Below are positions 46,434 to 57,528 of a stretch of DNA of 64,000 bases, in pieces. Numbering within the stretch: the first letter of the stretch is position 1; each line of letters opens with the position of its first letter. A program made the position numbers and the translations under genes. The notes beneath the pieces are model-generated. The model made no database searches. It was not told where the DNA came from and saw nothing but the letters and a program-made list of their open reading frames with translations. The DNA is from Craterostigma plantagineum (Eukaryota > Streptophyta > Magnoliopsida > Lamiales > Linderniaceae), in assembly GCA_027422505.1 (NCBI GenBank), contig JAPQWV010000327.1, forward strand, positions 248,001 through 312,000, written 5' to 3'.

Positions 46434-47719
46434 ATGGGGGAAGAGACTCAGCAGCCAGTTTCTGCACAAGTTGTATGTTATTTGCGCTTGTTTTATCTGT
46501 AACGATGAGTTGATTTATCTTATATAATTATCCGGTTTTTACGGTCGATTTAGTTACTCTTTAAATTGTTTTCTTTTCAAATAGGTCGGGAATGCATTTG
46601 CACTGCAGTACTATAAGATTCTCCACCATTCACCGGAGCGTGTGCATCTCTTTTATCAGGACGTTAGTAAAGTCGGTCGCCAAGAAGATGACGGCTCCAT
46701 GAGCATCACAACCACGATGAAGGTAATCACCTCCTTTCTTTCTTTTCTTGGAGTCATTTTCATAGTCTATTCTAGAATTTGGTGGAATATGTGGTTTTGA
46801 TTTTATGATCTGATCCTGATCTTTTTGGTTTGTGGAGTGCAAAATGTGAAGATTTTCCATGTACTCATATAATGCAATCTTCCGTGGAGTGATTGAGTTA
46901 CGCTGTATTTTCGTCCGTTTATGCGCTATGCAGGCGATCGGTGAGAAGATTCTCTCTATTGATTATGGGCAGTTCAGTGCCGTGACAAAGACAGTCGATG
47001 CACAAGAGTCCTACAATGGTGGGGTTCATGTGCTGGTTACTGGTTATGTAATAGGGAAAGACACAACGGTTTGCAATTTCACTCAGACTTTTTTCCTCGC
47101 ACCCCAGGAAAGGGGTTATTATGTTTTGAATGACATGCTTCGTTATGTGGATAACGCCGATGTGAACCCAACCTTGGTTAATGATGGCGTGGCCCCGATT
47201 GCTGCCGCTGAGCCTGGTTCGTAGGCCATAGTTTTGTAATTTTATCTTTATTTTGTTTTGTATTACTTAGCCACTATTTGGTTTTCGTTTTCCTTTTGTT
47301 CCCACAGTTCCTTTTGTGGTGAACCATGATTCTGGGAGAAGCACCCCACACGGTAAAGAACATGCTTCTGGGGAAGTGTATAATCCTCCAGAAAATGGTA
47401 ATATCAGTTGAAGAATAAATACATGTAGCTGAGGTGTTTAACATTTGTTGTTTTATTAGGGGATGCATCTCAAGGAAAAGCACAGTCGATTGTTTCTATG
47501 CAGCAACATGGTTTCCGTTTTGGTCTTGTGGAATTCAATGACAGGAGCGACGTAATGAGAGAGGAGAAACATTCGGTGCATGACGAGGAAAAGCATATGA
47601 CTTTGCTATACGTGAACTGGTTCGATGTTGAATTGCGCGATGACGTTGAGTTAGTCTCTTATTTTATCCCATCTCCATCACTCGGATATGATTTTTATTC
47701 TGTGCGTGCATATGGATGA
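46434..47719 (+). CDS. Shortened G3BP-like protein: NTF2 domain with RRM remnant
   Basis: Five exons (46434-46472, 46585-46722, 46934-47216, 47308-47397, 47460-47719) give 269 residues. The NTF2-like domain (about 13-135) is well preserved: VGNAFALQYYKILHHSPERV, a TTTMKAIGEKILSIDY segment, FTQTFFLAPQERGYYVLNDM and LRYVDNAD. Normal plant G3BPs continue with a full RRM and an RGG tail. Here only part of an RRM is recognisable (QQHGFRFGLVEFNDRSDV), and the last ~60 residues are unlike the family. G3BPs act in RNA metabolism and stress granules. This copy could dimerise through NTF2 but should lack RNA binding; it may be a decaying or newly shortened gene. Confidence 0.75.
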
Positions 47720-47982
47720 GTGAATCTGTTAAGTTATTGATTAGGCAGTAAATTAGAAATAATAAAGTTCGAAATTGGACGAGAAACGTAGCGCACCTAA
47801 ATTGTAGACGGGGGTAGGGGAGGGGATAATTACTAGGTGTGTTCAGCTGCTTTTAGGTCAAGTGAATTTGATGTTTGAGTTGGACATGAATGTGTTGTAC
47901 GTTCTGCACCATATTATCACATTATTACATCCTAGAATAATTTCTGGTTCGTAATTATTTGCTTGCATGTTGCAGTCCAGTG
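47720..47982. other. Short spacer between NTF2 and pseudokinase genes
   Basis: Only 263 bp separate the two + strand genes. A strong acceptor (TTGCAG at 47970-47975) lies 7 bp before the kinase-like ATG, so the latter may have a spliced 5' UTR. A direct coding fusion from the NTF2 gene would need a phase-2 donor, and none is visible. Confidence 0.5.
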
Positions 47983-49208
47983 ATGGAAGGGATGGATCTC
48001 CTCGGTGGCGTTAAGCACTACAGCTACTCTGATTTGAAGCTGTTTACGAATTCACTGAACGAACAAACCAACTTAGTATGCAAGACTAGGTATGGCCGCC
48101 TGTTTCATGGTAAGATTGGCAAAACAGATGTGCTCGTCAAGACTTGGGATCCCGTGGTCGTGGGTGACATTCTCAAAACATTCGATACGCGGAGAATAGC
48201 CGTGCGTGTCGCATTAATAATTGCAGCATCAGTTCTTCATTGATCTCTTTTTTTTTTCTTTGAATGCTGCTGTCTTACACAACTAGTACATGCATGTTGT
48301 TTTATGTATGTATCACATTCACAGGATGAATTAAGCTTCTTGAGGCACCATGTTATCAAGTCGCACCCAAACGTGGTCGAACTCGTTGGGTACAGTTGCG
48401 AGAAAAAATTGGCCGTCGTATACAAGGGGAGGAGGCCAAACTGTCTCCTCGTGGACGCCATCGAATCGGACGAGTTTGGGTGGGAAGATCGGATTAGAGT
48501 GGCGCGTCAAATCGCGAGCGTGGTGAAGACGTTCCATGACCACGGCCACGTTCATAGGGGTCTCGAGCCCGAGTGCTTTACGATGACGATTCACGGGGAG
48601 GAGGGCCATTATGTGGCCGCTAGTTATGACTTTAACCTGGACTACTTCAACGGGTGGTGGCGATCCGTTTATGAAGAAAGAGATATGTGCGCACATGACT
48701 ACATCTACGAAGAACCTGCAGGTACTTACGACGTATCTCTCACTGCAGCATATGACTATTTGTTTGTGATGCAACTTATTATTGTTCGCATTGTCGCCTG
48801 ATAACAGGGCTAGAGAAGCTTAAAAAGGAAGATGTTTTTGGATTTGGATATTTGCTTCAGCTGATTTTCTCAAAGAGCACACGCTGGGAAGAGTCTCCTG
48901 AGATCCATTGGTCGTTCAAATCGAAGGATCGAGAAATAGCGTGCAAGAAAATCGAGGAACTTGTGCTCGATTTTTTTAAGATATTGGACCCCGCTGGTGG
49001 GCAACCGTCTATAGACCAAGTTGTTGAGATATTGGAGGAGCTCAATGTCGACTCTTGTAGTGAGGGGGTGGTGGATGAGGAGGAAGGAGATAAATTGTCG
49101 TCGGAGAAGAAGGCAGAGAAGATGGCGAGGAAAGATTTGTGCTTGGAAAATGTTACGGTCGGTGCAAGTGAGGCCGTTGGGCTCAAGATTATTTGTGCGG
49201 GCATCTGA
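47983..49208 (+). CDS. Receptor-like cytoplasmic kinase-type pseudokinase
   Basis: Three exons (47983-48201, 48325-48721, 48808-49208) give 338 residues. The kinase fold is visible: YSYSDLKLFTNSL, a degraded Gly loop (CKTRYGRLFHGKI), the ATP-contacting Lys53 (DVLVKTW), a helix (DELSFLRHHVIKSHPNVVELVGY), a hinge (KLAVVYKGRR) and the HDHGHVHRGL segment. The catalytic HRD is HRG (150-152), the following KxxN is replaced (LEPEC), and DFG is DFN (174-176). The C-lobe keeps DVFGFGYLLQLIFSK. The tail is acidic and Lys-rich. Phosphotransfer is therefore unlikely and a scaffold or decoy role is possible. The closest subfamily is not recognised. Confidence 0.78.
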
Positions 49209-49330
49209 TTTGATTCATTGGTTGATATTGTGCCTGTCTGTATATTTTAATTTTTAAGCCTGCAAACCTCTTCTTTTTCTTGTAAGAATTGTCAATGGCC
49301 TTTGCCTTCAATGTTTGACCAAAATTTGTA

Positions 49331-49599
49331 CTTCCTCTGTCCGGCTATTTCTTCCCAAAGATTAGTGGGCATGGAGATTAAGAAATCACATTACTTTAAT
49401 ATTATAGTATACCTTACCTTTTGAGGTATGAAGAGAGAAAAGTTATTAGTAGACACGCAAATCAAGAATATTTTTTTTAATATTAATGGTGTAATTAGTT
49501 TAAGTAATGGGATAATTTTTTACCAAAAATGAAAATGGGAAGAATTATGTGGGACGTCCGAAATAGAAAGATGGGAAGAAATAAGTGGGACGGAGGTAG
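49331..49599. mobile_element. Stowaway MITE
   Basis: The left end CTTCCTCTGTCCGGC and the right end GTGGGACGGAGGTAG are inverted Stowaway-type termini. An inner pair (ATTTCTTCCC and GGGAAGAAAT) extends the repeat. TA dinucleotides flank both sides. The element is 269 bp and non-coding. Confidence 0.8.
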
Positions 49600-49775
49600 T
49601 ATATTATATATATATATATATATATATATTATGTTATGCTTCCATGATGTGTGATCATTTGTCAGGAGAATGGGCTCGTCGTCGACCAATTTAGTTATCG
49701 GTGTTTTATATGGATCAATTTTGGCTTAGCTTTGATGATGTTGATTTTGAACGGCCTTCTGCAATAGTATGGATT

Positions 49776-51265
49776 AATTTTGTACGCTTATGTTGTTAGA
49801 TGATGATGATGATGATGATTTAGCTGTGTGTGTGATATGATGTGTAATATCTTGATGGATAATTTGATTGTTCATTGATTATGAAGGTGAAATCTTTCTG
49901 ATTAATGTGGTTTGTGGTGACTCATTGCGTTTGCGTGAACTAGTTAAGGTGTTGTGAGCTTAGTTAGAAGAGCTTTCGTCTAGTTCATGAGTTGATCTAT
50001 ATACAAGAAACCGTTTTTTTTTTTTTTTTCCTTAGCTTTTTCTGTCGTTTGTTTAAGTAGGGTTGGGCAGGAGTTTGGAATTGGAATTGGAGTTGGACAT
50101 GCCATTTTTATGTTTCAAATATTGGCTGAATATATCCTGCCGAAAAATGACGATATACGATCAATGGTGCTAAAATCGGCAGAAATATCGACCGCATTAA
50201 AATGAAAATCTGCACAATATATATGTCGAATTACCGTAGAAGATAGTTAGGGTGTGTTTGTTTCCAGTAATCCAACATGACCGTGATACTCACATCACCG
50301 TAATTTGAATATCACCGTGATGTAGATTAAGGTGATATATCATTACCGTGTTTGTTTTGGGTGATATTTCATTTTGCATATCAGTGTGATATTAGAATAT
50401 CGTGTTTGTTTAATCACGGTGATGTGTGGGGTGATATTGCATAAATGTCATATTTAACCCTGCGAATATTATATAAATTATGTGGATTACATATATACAT
50501 ACATATATATATATAGAGATGATATTTACAGAAAAATGATTAGTATTTTAATATCGTTTAAGAATTAATAATAAGTTTTTCGTATAGTTACGCAATATAA
50601 TTATTTATTATTAAATATATTATTTTAAGATTTAAATAATCTAATTATATAATTTAAAATATGAATAAGGATAAATTAGGAATAAATGCTAAATTAAGGG
50701 GTAATATTGTCCAAATACAAATTTGAAAGATCACCCCATCACGGTGATGTAAGATCACCTAGCTTTTTTGGGGTGATCCATAAAGTAGAATATCACCCCA
50801 TTTTCATCACCTATGTGATCTATCATTACGGTGATCACTCATCACCTAGGCTAAACAAACATGGTGATGATAAAGCGAGGTGAGGATCACGGTGATATTT
50901 TGGAGGATCACCCCAAAACAAACACCCCCTTAAGGTTAAGTGGGTTCACAAATAATTTTTTAATTTATAAAGTAAACAATAGATGAAACTAAACACTAGT
51001 ATCTATCCTCAATCCTTTACCATTATTTGGTTAACTCGGTAATTGGTGAAATTTAAGGCTTCGGGCCAGCATATAAGGATGATGCCCCCCTCTTCTGATT
51101 CCCCGTCATTCATTTCTCAATTCTCAGAGTTTGTAAGGTAGATAAAAAAAAAAAGAAAAAAAAAAAGAAAAAGAAAGTTAGCAGGAAAAAGAAATCCTTA
51201 AGAATTACAGTACCAAACAGAAAAATGTACAAGACGATGTTGCAAGAGATGTGCCAGAAACGGCG
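49776..51265. repeat. Duplicated TBL-DRB spacer, copy B
   Basis: It is colinear with copy A (41402-42500). It starts at TTTTGTACGCTT, the counterpart of the last TBL codons, but no TBL coding sequence lies upstream. It is interrupted by the Tourist MITE, lacks the SINE, and runs into the intact DRB exon 1. Confidence 0.88.
50250..50929. mobile_element. Tourist-like (PIF/Harbinger) MITE with empty site in copy A
   Basis: The 680-bp element starts GGGTGTGTTTGTTT and ends AAACAAACACCCCC, with TTA on each side. Its interior consists largely of variants of ATCACCGTGAT in both orientations. The matching position in copy A (42175-42177) has a single TTA and no insertion. Confidence 0.92.
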
Positions 51266-53586
51266 TTGGAGACTTCCCGAGTACTCAACCTTAAGAGACG
51301 GTCCGAGCCACAACGCGAGCTTCACGGCGACGGTGACGGTTAACGGAGTGGCGTTCAGCACACCCCACCCTTGTAGGTCGAACAAAGAAGCTCAGAACTT
51401 GGCCGCAAATGTCGCTTACGCCGCTTTGACGGCGGAGATTCAGCACCAGCAGGCGGCTCCCACCGAGTTCCATCCTCAGCCACAAGGTAATTCCTTTTTT
51501 TCTTCTTTGTGAAGAAAGAACGGACTTTTAATGCTTTGGGTAATTCACAAGCTGGTTTTGGGTGATTTTGGAGGGAAACAAAGAGAGATGTTTGCTTGTG
51601 TCTGTTTGCTTGATTTTTTGCGATTGTGAGTGCTGATTATGGTTTTCCGTACTGTAATTTTTTTTTTTATTTTCTATCACTGCCTGCAAATAGCATGTGC
51701 GAGCTGAGCTTCTGTTCTTCTTGTGCTCGGGATTGAATATTTGGGAAGTGTTAATTTTTGTTTTCACGGTGGCGGTTAAAGGAAATTCGACGATTTTTCA
51801 GGAGTTTTGAATTTCGCAAATGGTGTGAACGAAGAACGTGCTGGTGGGGAGCGGATGGAGCTAACTGATGATCCGATTCCTGAAGGTTAGATCTTATTTG
51901 GGCTTGTAATGAGATTTTAACGTTTCCCTGTCCCTTGATTGTTGAAATGACATCTCCTCTTCTTCGCCTGACCTGATTTAATGTATATCCTCGATTCTTA
52001 ACGAATGAATAATGATGGTCCCATTTCTTGTTTCAGGTTATTGCAAATGCAATGATGTCTGAGTATTGAAGTTCTAAACTTCCATTACTGCTATACTAAT
52101 GATGTGTGTGCTTCCTTTCTTTTCCCTTACAACCTCAGTTCGTTCGTTTGTGTTCTCCTTCACAGGCATACAACACATGTACAAGAACAAGCTGCAACAA
52201 TATGCCCAGAAGAATAACTTGGCATTCCCCGTCTATAAGAACGAATTCAAAGGGCCTCCTCATTGCCGAGTCTTCAGGTCTACCGTTTCTCTATGCGAAA
52301 AAGAGTACAAATCAGACGCATATTTCACCACACTGAGGGAGGCAGAACAAGCCGCCGCCCAAAAGGCTTGTCAAGATTTGCTTGTTGATTTGAATCAAGA
52401 GGCGAGTGCACTAAGTCCTTGGTTTGTATGTTTTACTAATTTTTATTACCGCTAATTAACAACGTGGAATTTGAATTGATTACAGGACGCAAGCTTGTAC
52501 AAGAATTTATTACAGGAACTGACGCAAAAGAGAGGCTTCGTCTTCCCAACGTATGAGACTTCTTCTTCTGGTCCTTCACACAACATGACATTCACTTCAG
52601 CCGTTGAGGTCGAAGGCTGTAAGTTTATAGGGCCCGAAGCCAAAAACAAGAAGCAGGCCGAGGCAATGGCTGCGAGAGTTGCTTATTTGGCCTTGACAAA
52701 GGGTAATGAACTCAGTACTTATGTTGAAACAAATTCTCTGAACTGATTGCTTTTGTATCTAACCAATCATATTTTGTGAAACTTTTTATTCGTTCAAACA
52801 AAGCAAAATCAGCTGTGATAGCGTTGTTTTATCCGTACGTTAGGATTGTGTTGTGATGTAGGGGAATTAACGGTGAGTTAGATGGTTCTGCTTCCTTTTT
52901 CGCTTATATTGTTATCCTTGGCATCAAAATAGTGATCCTTCAGATAATTTCTGTGCTGATTTGACTTCTAGTTTCCCTCTTTTACCTCATCTTAGTTAGA
53001 GCTTCATTTGAAAGTAAAGTTCATCTTCCTAATCCTAGTAGACAATTGACCAGATGATTCAATTAAAGTTGATATCTTGTGATTCTTCATAACTGATATC
53101 ATTTGTTTCAGCTGCACCTACGCAATCCATGGACCAACCCATTGCTCTTGATGTGTCTCAACAAGTCGTGCTTACTCCACCAGCTACCAACGCTTGCCCC
53201 GAAAACAACGAAGGTACGCAGTTGGGCTGTCACGAATCTGCATTTTTTACGTCTCAATATCAACATTGAATGATCGTATTTTTCTTTCCTCGGAAGTATA
53301 TGACTCAGTTTCAGAAGCCAAGAATCAAATGGAGGAGCCAAGTATTCAGACAACAACGGCGAGACCATCAAGGCAGACGCCTGACGCAAGTATGCAATTA
53401 GGCGATTCCAATTCGGGTTATTACCAGCTTCAGAGTCCCGCCGATGCTCGCCCTGCTGAAATCATAACTAACGGCGAAAATTCGAAGACCCTTATCGTTC
53501 GCCGCGGTTCGAACTATCAGATCCCCACTGGCGCGGTCGTTAAGAAGTGCGACGAAGAGTGGGTTGCATATGAAATTGTCGGGTGA
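51225..53586 (+). CDS. Double-stranded RNA-binding protein with three dsRBDs (DRB family)
   Basis: Six exons (51225-51486, 51802-51885, 52166-52401, 52486-52702, 53112-53213, 53297-53586) give 396 residues. Three dsRNA-binding domains are clear: residues 1-69 (MYKTMLQEMCQKRRWRLPEY, GPSHNASF, NKEAQNLAANVAYAAL), 120-188 (MYKNKLQQYAQKNN, GPPHCRVF, REAEQAAAQKACQDL) and 198-265 (LYKNLLQELTQKRG, GPSHNMTF, KKQAEAMAARVAYLAL). The tail is polar. Plant DRBs assist Dicer-like enzymes in small-RNA production. Intron 3 appears to use a GC donor (GAG/GCGAGT); the alternative GTATGT donor at 52426 leaves a 60-bp intron and adds eight residues. The paralogue is uncertain; the best-known DRB1-5 have two dsRBDs. 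Confidence 0.88.
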
Positions 53587-53926
53587 GCAAAAAGGAGACT
53601 TGCTTTAGTTTTTTGTCGGCCGACTTTTCTTGAATTTATCCTTACTGCATCTGTTTTAGGTAGTGCTAAAACTTCTAATTAGGTAAGCAGTGTTTCACTG
53701 CTATTGTGTCTTATGCTCGAATTTATTTACGAATATTTAATGTGATCACAGTACAGTGATTTGTATAAGCTATTGGAACCAAGAAAATCAATAGAAGCAG
53801 CAATTCCTCCTCGACTTCTTCTTAGTTCTCCTCTTAATATCTTCTGCTACTCTTGTTTGATCTTCCGTTCTGTTTCTGTGTTCGTGCACGTTTGTTTCTG
53901 CAGATTCTGTTCTAAACGACTCCATA
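53587..53926. other. Convergent 3' region of DRB and START-like genes
   Basis: The 340-bp spacer lies between two facing stop codons and should hold both 3' UTRs, possibly overlapping. Confidence 0.5.
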
Positions 53927-54857
53927 CTACTCTTCACGTCTGACGTTTTGGGGCATTTGGTTATATTCCCTGACTAAAAGTATGAGTCTTTCCAATTTAC
54001 TTAAAGCCTCTTCGACCTTAGGACTAATCTCAACCTTCTTGCTGGTAATAATTCCTTCCTTCTGAGGCTCGATTTCGCAAGATATATGGGCTTCTTCTTC
54101 AGTTTTGTTTTCGCAGATTTCCTCGATTTCGTTTTCATGTGCAACACTAATCGAAGGCACCTTCGATGTGTTCCCCGAGTAAAGAAACTCGCGCACACGA
54201 GCGTATAAGGAGTCTTTCAAAGACTCTTTAAATCTCTCGTCGCCTTTCGAAACAGAATCCACTTCCTACATTAGTTACAATTACCAGAAAACACAGAAGG
54301 ATTATGACGCGGAGATGTAATAAATTAGCGCCTGTAATTTTTTTGTCGAAAGAGCGACCTTTTTGTAGAGCTTGAAACCGCTGCTTATGAGCTGCCTCGA
54401 CGCGAAATTGATGAGCCACGGCGGGACGAAATCCAATTTTATGTCCACATTCGCTATCGTCCTGATGTAGATATATTTTAATTCCCATCCCAGCCAAAAT
54501 ATTCTACCAAAAAAAAATATGTGAATGTTCTTATTTTTCTTTACATACCTGAAATAGCTCCTATCTTTTGTAACTCTCTGCAAGGCGAAGCCTCCTACAA
54601 CATCAATCCTTACAACATCTGCAGCTTCAGGCACACCTTCTCTAGTAAACCCGTGTGTACTTTCATCTACAACCTCAGAATCTGCTATCTGAAATGAGCG
54701 TATTAACGCCTTTTTATTACCATCCCAAAATCCGCAGGCGAAAAAACAAAATATTACCGAGTTAAGGAGAACTACGGTTAAACCATCTTCGAAATACTCG
54801 AATGGAAAGAAATGCACAAGGGCCTCTCTGCTTGAAATCGGCCATGGAACCTTCATT

Positions 54858-54891
<34 letters not shown>

Positions 54892-55774
54892 CATATATAT
54901 CAGCTTTTAAAAATGTAAAAATTCGACGAGCAATGTGAAGAGATGAGTACCTCACTAGTGATATATGTTCGCCCGATCTCACTCTCTTTACGCACTTGGA
55001 AGAGAGAACTTTGAAAGGCGGGATCGACGTCTGAGGCCACCTGTCGTTTAGGGCCTGAACCGTAATTTTACATCGGAAAGCTTATTATTATTACGTAGTA
55101 ATAACTCAACTGCTTCTTACCATCTGCTGTAGAGGTCTGATTCGCACGAAATGCATAAACCTGTTGGAGATCGATGAACAAACCTCAGTTGATCGCTTCA
55201 ACAGCCGTCTAAATCGAGCAATACCTACGATAAAATTCATCTTACAAACATCGACGGGCCCATCGACGTAGCCTTCGACGAGCAAAGTGTGGAAAGGAGT
55301 ACCCTCGGGCCCTTCTCTATACATAACGCGTAATTCCTCCGTGTCTTGTTTTACCTAAACATTTCTTACGTTTTTTTTCCACCGAAGTAATAAAAAGAAG
55401 ATTCGATAATACCATGTCGAAAAAACGACGTACTTTCCATCCACCGTTAGATTCATCGGCGCCAGATTTCGAACTCTTGACATCGCTCATTGAGGCGCTC
55501 CTCAACATACCGAGGAAATCGTAGACTTCGTTGCTTCTTCTCCCCACTACATTATCATTGTAATCTGCATATAACATATAAGTATAAATACATCAAATTA
55601 TGTGTTTTATGTCCCAAAACAGAGCATCAAACCTGGGGAATGAGAATCTGTTGACTTTAAGACTTGATTCTTTACGAGTTTACGAACTGTTTCGAACTTT
55701 GTTAGATCAGAAGAAGCTAAAGTCTTGTCTAACTTGCTTCTGTAATCGGAGATACTATCGCCTTCGCTCGCCAT
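53927..55774 (-). CDS. START/polyketide-cyclase-like lipid-binding protein
   Basis: Nine exons: 55774-55633, 55564-55413, 55354-55246, 55160-55121, 55040-54951, 54857-54758, 54688-54549, 54461-54359, 54265-53927. They give 404 residues. Exon 4 is only 40 bp (LCISCESDLYSRW). The START-like core runs from about 100 to 295: GTPFHTLLVEGYVDGPVDV, SRWWPQTSIPPFKV, VPWPISSREALVHFFPFEYF, THGFTREGVPEAADVVRIDV, GGFALQ and IKLDFVPPWLINFASRQLI. The N-terminus (ASEGDSISDYRSKLDKTL) and acidic C-terminus are outside the fold. Plant START-like proteins carry lipids or other hydrophobic ligands; this subgroup has no known ligand. An intron between exons 5 and 6 holds a (TA)n run (about 54861-54888) next to the acceptor. 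Confidence 0.85.
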
Positions 55775-57528
55775 ATTCGCAGGAATCGAATCGGAAAACC
55801 GGCGATATGTTATCTAAATCAAGATAAGTTATAACATATGATCATGAAATTAAAGCATAGTTTTCGCCTTATCGGACGAAAAACTCAGCTGGGCAGATCT
55901 CAAAAACAAGAACTACACATATGGTTGTTATTACAAAGAGGATTGATTGTCAATTTGAGTCGATGCAAAGGCCACTGGGCACGCACGAGAAACACTTTTT
56001 TTTTTTTTTTTGTGGTAGTATATGACGAATATAATCTACAGAAGGAACAAAACCTCTTTATTTGTATTCCTACAACGACACAGAAATTGTGTAAGAAAAT
56101 ATGTTGAAAGGTTAAGAATCATATGTATGGAGCTTATTATTCAATTGTTCTTGAAGATGTATGTATATATGTATATTGATATTTTATTAAGTCCACGCTG
56201 TATATGAATGGGAATAGTCCTAACAGAAAGTTTGACCGTAGTTGTTATTTGTTCAGTATTGTGGCTTTTCCACAAAAGGGAAAGCTACTTTTCAAAATTA
56301 TGTGAATCTTCTACGAAGTAGTAGAACTTGCAAATTGGTTGGTTTTCAGTATTCACGGTGGGCTCAACTCATGCATGCAAGTGTTTGTCACGATATATGA
56401 TTTTGTTATATATACACACTTACAATGTCGCCTTGGCCTATGCAAAAGCCCAATTCCAAACCAGTTTTCAACCTTAAGCAATTCTAATTGGAGTTCTAAG
56501 CCCATAATTAATCCCTAAAATCCTCATCTTCGTATTTTAAGTCTTCTTTTTAGTGGGGAAAGAAGTCTTCTTTTTAGTGGGCAATACTTGCATAGATCAG
56601 AAACGCAGGCACACATGCGTAAGACTACGATTATCCATGACCTTCACAACCGGTCATGATAATAAAATATTATTTTCTCTCTCCTCCCCATACACAATCT
56701 ACATCTCAACCCAACCTAAATAATTTTCAACTTTATCAACAACCCAACACAACCCATACTTTTATATTTTATAATTATTGTAATCGTATTTGAATATTTG
56801 AAAAATAGATTACATTATATGATATAAAATTTAGATACTTTGGCCATTGGAGAAAAAATAATATGAATTATGATAGATTATAGAATGTGATAGAGAAATA
56901 GATAATTTGAAATTGTGATTCAAAATGTATCAATATTAGTCTCTATTTGTAGGTCACAACCGGTTGTGGGCTTTTTTAATTTTTTTGATTTATTTTCATT
57001 AATTTTATTCCATGACCGGTCATGAGGTTGTTGATAAACCTAGTCTAAAGACAACATCGGTCGGTCACCAGGGACCCACGTTGGGGCTTGGGGGGGCCAT
57101 TGACCCCAGCCAAACCGTCAATAGCCTGATATTATGTATGTAAATCATAAATTGTTGCTTAGTCCAGTGGCGAATTGTAGTGTTGTTAAGTAAATTGTAT
57201 GCTAAGGACCTGGCTTTGAATGCTATAAACTACGTTTTATTTCATTTTCTCTTGAGTCTTTAATTTATCTTTGACTCCCCACAAAAATAAATTTTCCTTG
57301 ACCCCCCACAGAAATAAGCTTTCCTTTTGACCCCCAGCTCTTGAAAGCTGGGTCCGTCACTCTCGGTCGCACGCCAAAATGCGACCCCCAACTTTCCAAG
57401 AAATTTCCTACCTCGTGGATTTTCAAGAAAACTCCCAAGTTTCCTCAACCATATATATACGCACACATCCATCTCACACTTCATTTCCTATCAATCATAA
57501 ACCTTAAAATTCCCCACAAATCAACAGC
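55775..57528. other. Gene-poor region with inverted-repeat elements
   Basis: After the START-like promoter the DNA is AT-rich. A MITE-like element lies at 56631-57043. From 57066 to about 57360 there is G/C-run DNA (GGGGCTTGGGGGGGCC... and GACCCCCAGCTC...), typical of a decayed transposon. TATATATAC at 57452-57460 lies about 70 bp before the small ORF. Confidence 0.4.
56631..57043. mobile_element. MITE-like inverted-repeat element
   Basis: The left end (ACAACCGGTCATGATAATAAAAT) reappears inverted at the right as ATTTTATTCCATGACCGG followed by TCATGAGGTTGTTGATAA. A further ACAACCGGTTGTG palindrome lies at about 56957. The borders and target duplication are uncertain, and it is non-coding. Confidence 0.55.

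Larger units (their letters stand above)
49209..51224. other. Spacer upstream of DRB: MITEs and duplicated DNA
   Basis: It begins with the pseudokinase 3' UTR, then a Stowaway MITE followed by a (TA)n run (about 49604-49631), then spacer copy B interrupted by a Tourist MITE. The DRB promoter is at the right end, with CATATAAG near 51069 as a possible TATA element. No further coding gene is seen. Confidence 0.5.

Noticed and set aside
57080..57360. Possible SINE: TTAGTCCAGTGGCGA (box-A-like) and GGCTTTGAATGC (box-B-like)
   Set aside because: Spacing and flanks are unclear and G/C runs suggest a different decayed transposon; no target duplication found.
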